DNA of 64,000 bases, taken from positions 1 to 64,000 of the forward strand of contig JAJEBV010000006.1 in assembly GCA_022822365.1 (NCBI GenBank), given 5' to 3'. Under the pieces are notes generated by a model. It did no database searches. It saw only the letters and a list, made by a program, of their open reading frames with translations, and had not been told where the DNA came from. Every line of letters begins with the position of its first letter. The stretch's first letter is position 1. This stretch comes from Thermoanaerobaculia bacterium. Lineage in GTDB: Bacteria; Acidobacteriota; Thermoanaerobaculia; Multivoradales; Multivoraceae. Shown in pieces: positions 29,397-37,187 of this stretch. The translations under genes were made by a program, and so were the position numbers.

Positions 29397-31484
29397 ATGG
29401 ACCCCACGCAGGCAACCCGAGAGGTCTTCTGGAACATCGAGTACACCTGGTTGGTGTACGTGCTGATGGTCCCCACGCTGGCGGTCTTCGGCTGGGGCTT
29501 CTGGCTCAAGGTCCGGCGCTGGCGGTCAGGCCAGCCGGCGCTCCGCTTCGACCGGCCGGGCGAGCGGCTCCGGCTCTTCCTGAGAAACGCCGTGGGTCAG
29601 GGGCGCACGATCAAGAGCCGCTACGCGGGCCTCTTCCACACGCTCGTCTACACCGGCTTCATCGTACTGTTCCTGGCCACCACCGTGGTCGCCATCCACC
29701 ACGACACGCCCCTGCACATCATGAAGGGGCACTTCTACCTCGTCTTCCAGTCCCTGATCGTCGACATCTTCGGCCTGTTCGTGCTCGTGGGCGTCGCCCT
29801 GGCCGCGATACGACGCTGGATCTCGAAGCCGAAGCTGCTGGTCTACACCGACGAAGCGAGCTGGATTCTGGTCACGATCTTCGTCATGGCCTTGACAGGC
29901 TTCATGATCGAGGGCTGGCGAATAGCCGTCACCGACGACCCCTGGGCCGCCTGGTCGCCGATCGGCAACCTGTTCGCTCTCGGTTCCGATCCCTGGATGA
30001 CGGATACGGCGATGCAGCGCGGCCACGTGATCATCTGGTGGTTCCACCTGGTCGTGGCGTTCGGCTGGATCGCCTGGGTGCCGTTCAGCAAGATGTCCCA
30101 CGTCTTCACGGCCCCGCTGAACATCTTCACCGCCAACCTGGACGGCTACGGCGCCTCACTCAAGACGATCGACTTCGAGACCGCGGAGCGCTTCGGGATC
30201 AACCACCTCGGCGATTTCACCTGGAAGGACCTGCTCGACTTCGACGCCTGCACGGAGTGCGGCCGTTGCACCGACGTCTGCCCGGCCAACACGGTGGGCA
30301 AGTCGCTGTCGCCGCGCGACATCATCCTCGACCTGCAGGGGCTGATGCACAAGCGGGGCGACGAGTTTCTGGGCAGCCGGACGGGCAACGGCAACGGCGA
30401 CGGCGACGGCGGCAACGGAAGCGGTGAACTCCTGCCGATCATCGACCAGAAGACGGCCGTGTCGCCGGAAGCGCTCTTCGCCTGCACCACCTGCGCCGCC
30501 TGCATGGAGGCCTGCCCGGTCCACATCGAACAGATGCCGAAGATCGTCGACGCGCGCCGCTACCTCGTCATGGAGGAGGCGGACTTCCCCGAGGGGATGA
30601 TGGACATGATGAACTCGCTCGAGTCGCGCCAGCATCCGTTCGCGGGCACTCAGTTCAGCCGCGTCGACTGGACCGAGGGTCTCGACATCGACGTGATGGC
30701 CGAGATGGACGATCCGCGCGAGGCCGAGGTCCTGATGTGGGTCGGCTGCGGCGGCGCCCTGGTCGAGCGCAACCGGAACACCGTCCGCGCCACCGCGAAG
30801 CTCCTCAAGAAGGCGGGGGTGAAGTTCGCGATCCTCGGCCGCGAGGAATCCTGCACCGGCGATCCCGCCCGCCGCGTGGGCAACGAGTTCCTGTTCGAGA
30901 TGCTGGCCAAGGGCAACGTCGAGACGATGGAACGCTACGGCGTGCGCAAGGTCGTCACCTCCTGTCCCCACTGCTTCAACTCCTTCAGGAACGAGTACCC
31001 GCACTTCGGCGGCAGCTACGAGGTCTACCACCACACCCAGTTCCTCGATCAACTGCTCGAGTCCGGCCGTCTCGACGGGAACGGCGCCGGGGGCAGCTCG
31101 AACGGGAACTCGACGATCACCTTCCACGATCCCTGCTATCTCGGCCGCCACAACGGCGAGTACGACGCGCCCCGCAACCTGCTCGCGCAGGTCGGCGGCG
31201 CGAGGCAGGTCGAGATGGAGCGCAGCCGGAACACGAGCTTTTGCTGCGGCGGCGGCGGCGGCATGGCCTTCGTCGACGAGCCGCCGGACCAGCGGGTGAA
31301 CCAGGAACGCGCCCAGGAGGCGGTCGACACCGGCGCCGACGTGGTGGCCGTGGGCTGCCCCTTCTGCGCCACGATGCTCGACGACGGCGTGAACGCCCGT
31401 CGCGGCGACCGCGACGTCCAGGTCAGGGACGTGGCGGAGTTGCTCTGGGACGCGGTCGGCGAGTCCGACGAGGCCGCGCCCTAG
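29397..31484 (+). CDS. heterodisulfide reductase-related (Fe-S)-binding oxidoreductase, EtfD-like
   Basis: N-terminal membrane (NarI-like) segment, two 4Fe-4S motifs (CTECGRCTDVCP; CTTCAACMEACP), CCG-type motifs (CPHCFNSF; FHDPCYLGRHNGEYDAPR; CCGGGGG). Start taken at MDPTQATREV. Confidence 0.93.
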   Translation: MDPTQATREVFWNIEYTWLVYVLMVPTLAVFGWGFWLKVRRWRSGQPALRFDRPGERLRLFLRNAVGQGRTIKSRYAGLFHTLVYTGFIVLFLATTVVAIHHDTPLHIMKGHFYLVFQSLIVDIFGLFVLVGVALAAIRRWISKPKLLVYTDEASWILVTIFVMALTGFMIEGWRIAVTDDPWAAWSPIGNLFALGSDPWMTDTAMQRGHVIIWWFHLVVAFGWIAWVPFSKMSHVFTAPLNIFTANLDGYGASLKTIDFETAERFGINHLGDFTWKDLLDFDACTECGRCTDVCPANTVGKSLSPRDIILDLQGLMHKRGDEFLGSRTGNGNGDGDGGNGSGELLPIIDQKTAVSPEALFACTTCAACMEACPVHIEQMPKIVDARRYLVMEEADFPEGMMDMMNSLESRQHPFAGTQFSRVDWTEGLDIDVMAEMDDPREAEVLMWVGCGGALVERNRNTVRATAKLLKKAGVKFAILGREESCTGDPARRVGNEFLFEMLAKGNVETMERYGVRKVVTSCPHCFNSFRNEYPHFGGSYEVYHHTQFLDQLLESGRLDGNGAGGSSNGNSTITFHDPCYLGRHNGEYDAPRNLLAQVGGARQVEMERSRNTSFCCGGGGGMAFVDEPPDQRVNQERAQEAVDTGADVVAVGCPFCATMLDDGVNARRGDRDVQVRDVAELLWDAVGESDEAAP

Positions 31485-31501
31485 CACTCCGACGATTCGT
31501 G

Positions 31502-31521
31502 CCGAAGCCTGCGATTCGGCG
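31502..31521 (+). terminator. stem-loop after the EtfD-like gene
   Basis: GCCGAA-N8-TTCGGC 18 nt after the stop codon. No clear U-tract. Confidence 0.35.
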
Positions 31522-31609
31522 TGACGACACGCTCGATCCACCTGCAAGTGTCTCGCAACAGAGAACTTGCTCTCCCGATGGGATTTAAGGAAACTGTACT
31601 TACTCTAGC

Positions 31610-31638
31610 TTGACGCGAGCGGGCGGGGGCGCTAGGTT
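31610..31638 (+). promoter_or_regulatory. putative promoter TTGACG-17-TAGGTT of a possibly leaderless transcript
   Basis: -10 ends at 31638 and the ATG is at 31645, leaving about 6 nt. Confidence 0.55.
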
Positions 31639-31644
31639 CGGTGC

Positions 31645-33081
31645 ATGCGCGAGATCTCGCGAGAGCAACGCCTACAGCGGATGCGGTCCGACAATCCGTG
31701 GTGGATGGACGCTCGAATCCGCCGCGACTACGAGGATCTCCACGAACGAGGCTATTGCCAGCGCTTCGCAGACCTGGTGACGAAGGCCGATGTCCGACGC
31801 GCGGTCATCCTCATGGGACCTCGCCGCGTAGGCAAGACCGTCCTGCTCCACCATGTGATCAAGCGCCTCCTTGACGCGGGACGGTACTCGCCGCAGGAGA
31901 TTGCCTATCTCTCTCTCGACCAACCCCTATACACAGGACTCTCGATCGAGGCCGCCGCCGCCGCCCTGCGTCGCGCCAGCGGCAGGGAGAACGGTCCGCG
32001 TGTGCTCTTCCTGGACGAGATTCAGTACCTTGCCGACTGGGAACGTCACCTCAAGGCATTCGTCGATTCACATCCGGCGGTCCGTTGCGTCGCCTGTGGC
32101 TCGGCCGCCGCGGCCCTGAAGCGCAAGAGCACCGAGAGCGGCGCCGGCCGGTTTACGGATTTTCTGCTGCCGCCACTCACGTTCTGGGAGTTCCTGCGGC
32201 TGCAGAACGCAGGCGATCTCGTGGAACGTCTGCCCGGCGGCAAGAGCCGGAGCGGCGACATCCACCTGCTGAACAACAAGTTCCTCGACTACGTGAACTT
32301 CGGCGGCTATCCAGAAGCCATCACCTCAAGCACCGTCCGCGAGGATCCCGGTCGCTACATCGCTACCGACATCGTCGAGAAAGTGCTGCTCAGGGACCTG
32401 CCCAGCCTCTATGGCATACGGGACGTTCAGGAACTGAACCGCCTGTTCACGACGCTGGCCTACAACACGGCGGAAGAGGTGTCGCTGGAGGGCCTTTCGA
32501 AGAACTCCGGGGTAACCAAGCTCACGCTGAGGCGCTATCTTGAGTACCTCGAGGCCGCGTTCCTGATCAAGAGAATCCACCGTATCGACGAGAACGCACG
32601 GCGCTTCAAGCGGACCACACATTTCAAGGTCTACGTCACCAGTCCGTCACTCCGAACAGCTCTGTTCGGCCCCGTGACCGACGACGATCCCGCGATGGGA
32701 TCGATGGTCGAAACGGCAGTCTTCGCCCAATGGTTCCATTCGAACGCCCGTCTCAACTACGCACGCTGGAGCGGACGGCACGGGGGGGAAGTGGACATCG
32801 TCCACCTCGACCCGCACCAGAGGCCGGACTGGTGCCTCGACGTGAAGTGGTCCGACCGGCCTGCCGCCCGGCCCCAGGAACTCACGAGCCTCATCGACTT
32901 CTCGAACCGCCACCCGGACGCCAGAGTCCTGGTGACGAGCAAGACGAAGGACAAGGAGCATTGCGACTGGCCAGGCGCAGGCTCACTCAACATCGGGCCA
33001 GCCGCGCACTACTGCCACGCGGTCGGCCACCAGGCGATCAAGTCACCCGCGACCGCTGCAACACCGTGGTTCGTGGAGTGA
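31645..33081 (+). CDS. AAA family ATPase with DUF4143-type C-terminal domain
   Basis: Walker A MGPRRVGKTVLLHH, Walker B VLFLDEIQYLADWERHLKAFVD, CGSAAAALKRKSTESGAGRFTDFLLPPLTFWEF, GGYPEAI, LRRYLEYLEAAFLIKRI. Confidence 0.93.
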   Translation: MREISREQRLQRMRSDNPWWMDARIRRDYEDLHERGYCQRFADLVTKADVRRAVILMGPRRVGKTVLLHHVIKRLLDAGRYSPQEIAYLSLDQPLYTGLSIEAAAAALRRASGRENGPRVLFLDEIQYLADWERHLKAFVDSHPAVRCVACGSAAAALKRKSTESGAGRFTDFLLPPLTFWEFLRLQNAGDLVERLPGGKSRSGDIHLLNNKFLDYVNFGGYPEAITSSTVREDPGRYIATDIVEKVLLRDLPSLYGIRDVQELNRLFTTLAYNTAEEVSLEGLSKNSGVTKLTLRRYLEYLEAAFLIKRIHRIDENARRFKRTTHFKVYVTSPSLRTALFGPVTDDDPAMGSMVETAVFAQWFHSNARLNYARWSGRHGGEVDIVHLDPHQRPDWCLDVKWSDRPAARPQELTSLIDFSNRHPDARVLVTSKTKDKEHCDWPGAGSLNIGPAAHYCHAVGHQAIKSPATAATPWFVE

Positions 33082-33205
33082 AGGGCGAACAGGTCGGTCC
33101 CAGACACTCATCGAGTGGTACCCACGGTGCCCGAACGCCGGGATCCGATCGCGTCTCTTTCAAGGCGGATACGTGAAAGGGGACCCCGCGCGATCCCAAG
33201 CTCAG

Positions 33206-33765
33206 TCAAGCTATAGAACCGCCAGCCAGCAGACGACGCCCACGTCGCCCTCCTCGATTGGCTCCTTCTCCGCCGGCAGCGTCGTCCTGCTCGTCCAGCA
33301 GGGTCGAGTCACCCTCGGCCAAGCGCTGAGCGTAGGCACGGACGTCCGAGTCCGTCTGGTCCCGGGCCGGGTCCAGCACCTCGACCTCCATGCCGTACGG
33401 ACCGGGCCGCAACGATCTTCCGCCGGATGGTGATCTCGAGCCCCAGGATCGTTTCGGAGGTCGCCGGGCTCGGGCTACATGGTCGAGAGGTGAACCTCGC
33501 TGTGCGGGCTCTTCAGACGAATGACGCGCCCGTAACGCTGCACCACGCGCTGCGGATTCCACGGCATGTCGTAGCTGATGACGGCCGCCGCCTGCTGCAG
33601 GTTCTGGCCCTCCGACAGCACGTCATTGCTCAGCAGAAGATCCACCTCGCCCTCCGGCGGCTCGTAGCCAGGCCGCACGACGGTGTCCGGGCAGAATCCA
33701 GCGACGAGCGCCGTCCGTTCGTCCATGCACCGACTACCGCAGCCCCGGTTGACGAAGCATCGCAC
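33206..33765 (-). pseudogene. remnant of a superfamily II helicase C-terminal region
   Basis: EVDLLLSNDVLSEGQNLQQAAAVISYDMPWNPQRVVQRYGRVIRLKSPHSEVHLSTM-stop (frame 33475-33765). Helicase-like sequence continues in shifted frames: PEPGDL, ETILGLEITIRRKIVAA, then GPYGMEVEVLDPARDQTDSDVRAYAQRLAEGDSTLLDEQDDAAGGEGAN (33206-33562). Confidence 0.8.
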
Positions 33766-33788
33766 TGGGTGTTACACATGTCCCGTGA

Positions 33789-34202
33789 CGACAGGCGCTC
33801 GCGGCACCGGATTCGCAGACGTTCAAGACCAAGGCGTTCGCGCGGTTCGCCGACCGCATAGGCTTGGACGATGCCGCTCTTTGCGACGCGGTACAGCGCG
33901 CGGAGAGAGGACGTGTCGCGGTCGATCTCGGCGGCGGCGTCATCAAGCAGCGGATCGGCCGCAAGGGAGCTGGACGGTCGGGCGGGTTCCGTACGATCAT
34001 CTTGTTTCGCCGGGGCCAGTTGGCCTTCTTCGTCCACGGATTCGCCAAGAGTCAGCGGGAGAATCTCCGACAGGACGAACTCCGAGCGTTCCGGTTGCTG
34101 GCTCGGCAGTATCTTGCGCTGGATCGAGACGGGCTCGCGGCGGTTGAGGCGGTTGGCGCGATCATCGAGGTGAGGTGCAATGAAGAAGCAGTACAAGAGT
34201 GA
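33789..34202 (+). pseudogene. RelE/HigB-like type II toxin, 5' end lacking an in-frame start codon
   Basis: Frame reads QTFKTKAFARFADRIGLDDAALCDAVQRAERGRVAVDLGGGVIKQRIGRKGAGRSGGFRTIILFRRGQLAFFVHGFAKSQRENL. No ATG/GTG/TTG/CTG lies between the in-frame TGA at 33786-33788 and TTG 33864. Confidence 0.65.
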
Positions 34203-34497
34203 GGCGTTCGCTTCCGCGCACGAGGCCGCATTGGACCTCGCGGAGGCGGGCGTCCTGTCGAGGCGGACCATGCGCGAGTTCGACGAGATGTGCCTCACGC
34301 CGGTCCGGGAAATGACGCCGGAGGACATTCGGGATCTGCGGCTGCGCGAGCGCGCCAGCCAGGCGGTGTTCGCGCGCTATCTGAACGTGACCACCAGCCT
34401 GGTGAGCCAGTGGGAGCGGGGTCAGAAGAGGCCGCGAGGAGCCTCGTTGAAGCTCCTGACCCTGGTCGAGAAGAACGGTCTGGGCGCAGTCGCGTGA
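34180..34497 (+). CDS. XRE/HigA-like antitoxin
   Basis: 105 aa with HTH RERASQAVFARYLNVTTSLVSQWERGQKRPRGASLKLL. Overlaps the toxin 3' end by 23 nt. Confidence 0.88.
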   Translation: MKKQYKSEAFASAHEAALDLAEAGVLSRRTMREFDEMCLTPVREMTPEDIRDLRLRERASQAVFARYLNVTTSLVSQWERGQKRPRGASLKLLTLVEKNGLGAVA

Positions 34498-34536
34498 CGG
34501 ACCGCGCGCTCGCATCAGGAGCAGGACATCAGTCCA

Positions 34537-34565
34537 TTGCGAACCTACCGGGCGGTCGGTAGACT
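34537..34565 (+). promoter_or_regulatory. putative promoter TTGCGA-17-TAGACT with embedded inverted repeat CTACCG-N6-CGGTAG
   Basis: -35 34537-34542, -10 34560-34565. Inverted repeat 34545-34562 occupies the spacer, upstream of tetR. Confidence 0.6.
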
Positions 34566-34598
34566 ACTCTTCGTGACCTTCCGAGGACCCTCGACCCG

Positions 34599-35261
34599 AT
34601 GACTGCCCTGGACAACGCGGCTCTCCGGGTCGCCACCGGCGCGGCCGACGGCGAGCAGGACCGGCGGGCGGAGATCTACCGCAGCGCGGCGCGGATCTTC
34701 CACCGCAAGGGCTACCACGCCACGTCGATCAACGACATCGCCGCCGCGGTCGGACTGACCAAGGCAGGCCTGTACTACTACATCAAGGGCAAGCAGGACC
34801 TTCTGTTCGCGATCATGGGCTTCGCCATGGACCAGCTCGACGAGCAGGTCATCGAGCCGGCCCGGCGCGTAGAGGATCCTCAGGCCCGCCTGGAGACGAT
34901 CGTCGCGCGCCACGCCCGGCTGATCACCCAGGACTCCTCGGCGCTGACCATCCTGGTCAACGAACTCGAGGGGCTCCTCCCCGACGACCGTGCCGACATC
35001 ATCGGCAGGCAGCGGGACTACGTCGACTTCATCGCCGACACCCTCGCCGCCCTGCGCGACGAGGGCAAGGTCCTGGGCCTCGACCCCACGGTGGGAGCGT
35101 TCAGCCTGGTGGGGATGATCCTCTGGATCTCGCGCTGGTACCGGGCGGACGGCCGGCTGGACGGCGACGAAGTGGTGGCGGAAGTGACCCGCATGGCGAT
35201 CTCCGCGGTGCTGAACCGCGGTGAAGACAGCAACGCCGGCAACCCGGCCAGGACCGGGTAG
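34599..35261 (+). CDS. TetR/AcrR family transcriptional regulator
   Basis: RRAEIYRSAARIFHRKGYHATSINDIAAAVGLTKAGLYYYIKGKQDLLFAIM. Confidence 0.95.
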   Translation: MTALDNAALRVATGAADGEQDRRAEIYRSAARIFHRKGYHATSINDIAAAVGLTKAGLYYYIKGKQDLLFAIMGFAMDQLDEQVIEPARRVEDPQARLETIVARHARLITQDSSALTILVNELEGLLPDDRADIIGRQRDYVDFIADTLAALRDEGKVLGLDPTVGAFSLVGMILWISRWYRADGRLDGDEVVAEVTRMAISAVLNRGEDSNAGNPARTG

Positions 35262-35281
35262 CCGGCGAAGGAGACGCGAGA

Positions 35282-36106
35282 ATGAGAGTGCTCGTCTGCC
35301 TGAAACAGATTCTCGATCCGGACGTTCCCGCGCGGGACTTCCAGATCGATCCCGACGCCAGGGCCGCCAGACGGGGCGGCGCCAACCTGGTGACGAACAT
35401 CTTCTGCGAGAACGCGGTCGAGACCGCTCTCCAGTTCCGCGAGGCGGCAGGCGGCGACGTGAAGATCACTGCGCTCTGCTACGGCGAGTCCTCGGCCGAG
35501 GACTGTCTGCGCAAGGCGATGGCGATGACGGTCGACGAAGCCTGCCTGGTCGAGCGCGACGGCAGCACGAACCCGGACGCCGCTGCCGTCGGTCGCGTGC
35601 TGGCGGCGGCGATACGGCGACTGGAGCAGGACGGCGGCCCCTTCGACGCCGTGCTCGTCGGCCGGGAGTCGGGCGACTGGGGCGTGGGACAGACCGGCGG
35701 CGTGCTGGCCGAGGAACTCGTCCGGCCGGCTCTGGGCTTCGTCGAGAGCCTCCAGCCCGGCGACGGCAGCGTCACGCTCCGCCGTCAGACCGACGTCGGC
35801 ATCGAGGTCGCGGAGGCCGAGCCCCCCTTCCTCGTCACCATCACGAACAACGAGGACAACGTGCCCCGCATCCCCAAGACGCGCGACGTCATGATGTCCT
35901 ACCGCAAGCCGCTCCAGAAACTGAACCTCGCCGACCTGGAGCTGGACAGCGAGGAGATCCGGGCCGGATCCTCGATCTTCGAGGTCGAGGAGATCTTCAT
36001 CCCGGCGGACGAAGTCGAGTGCGAGATGGCGGAGGGCGACACCCTGGAGGAACGGGTCGACCAACTGGCGACGCGCATCCACGAAGTCGTCGCCTCGATC
36101 GGCTGA
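35282..36106 (+). CDS. etfB: electron transfer flavoprotein subunit beta
   Basis: MRVLVCLKQILDPDVPARDFQID, VLVGRESGDWGVGQTGGVLAEELVRPALGFV, followed by etfA. Confidence 0.95.
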   Translation: MRVLVCLKQILDPDVPARDFQIDPDARAARRGGANLVTNIFCENAVETALQFREAAGGDVKITALCYGESSAEDCLRKAMAMTVDEACLVERDGSTNPDAAAVGRVLAAAIRRLEQDGGPFDAVLVGRESGDWGVGQTGGVLAEELVRPALGFVESLQPGDGSVTLRRQTDVGIEVAEAEPPFLVTITNNEDNVPRIPKTRDVMMSYRKPLQKLNLADLELDSEEIRAGSSIFEVEEIFIPADEVECEMAEGDTLEERVDQLATRIHEVVASIG

Positions 36107-36148
36107 CGCGGACGGAACCCGGCAGCAAAGGGCAGAAGGAGAGAAACG

Positions 36149-37120
36149 ATGGCGAACGTTGCAGTCTGTGTCCTGGGCAGTCTCGGCTATGACCGCGCCG
36201 CGCAAGGCGCGGCGGGCGCCGGCCGCGCCCTTGCCGAGAGCGTCGGCGGCGAGCTCCACGCTCTGGTGATCGGCCCCGCCGGGGACGACGCGGTCGCGGC
36301 GCTCGCGAGCGTCGCCGACCGCGTCGTGGTCGGCGCCAACGAAGCGCTCCGCGACTACCAGCCCGAACAGGCGTTGCAGGCGGCCGAGCAACTCCACGCC
36401 GCGGGCGGCGGCGACTACGTCGCGGTGCTGCTCAGCAACGACACCTACAGTCAGGAGATCGCGCCGCGCCTCGCCCACCGCCTGGGCGGCAGCTCGATGG
36501 CCGACGCGGCCGCGATCCGGATGGACGGCGACCACTTGCTGGCGCAGCGCACGGCCTACGGCGGCAAGGCGATCTCGATCTACCGGCTGAAGAAGCAGCC
36601 GGCCGTCGTCTGGCTGCGGGCCCGCGGCTTCGAACCCGCGCCCGAGCGGCAGTCGGCCGGCGAAGTGACGTCCGTCGACCTGGCGCTCGATGCACCGCGC
36701 ATCCGCATCACCGGCCGTGAAGTCGCGGAACAGGAAGGCGTGCGCCTCGAGGACGCGCAGATCATCGTCTCCGGCGGTCGCGGCCTCGGCGGCCCCGAGC
36801 CCTTCCAGGAACTGAAGAGGCTCGCCGATTCGATCGGCGCCGAACAGGGCGCCTCGCGCGCCGCCTGCGACGCCGGCTGGGTACCCCCGAACTGGCAGGT
36901 CGGCCAGACCGGCAAGAAGGTGGCCCCCGAGCTCTACATCGCGATCGCCATCTCCGGCGCCAGCCAGCACCTGCTCGGCATGGGCGACAGCAAGGTCGTC
37001 GCGGCGATCAACACGGACGCCGACGCGCCGATCTTCAAGCACTGCAGCTTCGGCATCGTCGAGGACTACAAGGCGGTCGTGCCGCTGCTGACCGAGAAGC
37101 TCCAGGCGATCGCCCGGTAG
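36149..37120 (+). CDS. etfA: electron transfer flavoprotein subunit alpha
   Basis: [92 protein letters not shown]. Confidence 0.97.
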   Translation: MANVAVCVLGSLGYDRAAQGAAGAGRALAESVGGELHALVIGPAGDDAVAALASVADRVVVGANEALRDYQPEQALQAAEQLHAAGGGDYVAVLLSNDTYSQEIAPRLAHRLGGSSMADAAAIRMDGDHLLAQRTAYGGKAISIYRLKKQPAVVWLRARGFEPAPERQSAGEVTSVDLALDAPRIRITGREVAEQEGVRLEDAQIIVSGGRGLGGPEPFQELKRLADSIGAEQGASRAACDAGWVPPNWQVGQTGKKVAPELYIAIAISGASQHLLGMGDSKVVAAINTDADAPIFKHCSFGIVEDYKAVVPLLTEKLQAIAR

Positions 37121-37187
37121 AGCCATCGCGGGCAGGTTCGGGAGGGTCCCCGGTCGTATGCAGGAAAACGTATAGAATCCGGTCTTC

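Noticed and set aside
33630-34328. 232-aa minus-strand ORF across the toxin-antitoxin region
   Set aside because: Antisense to the RelE-like frame, which carries the recognisable family pattern.
31484-34599. Integron, IS element or prophage as the carrier of the island
   Set aside because: No transposase, integrase, terminal inverted repeats or target-site duplication could be seen; only island-like gene content supports mobility.
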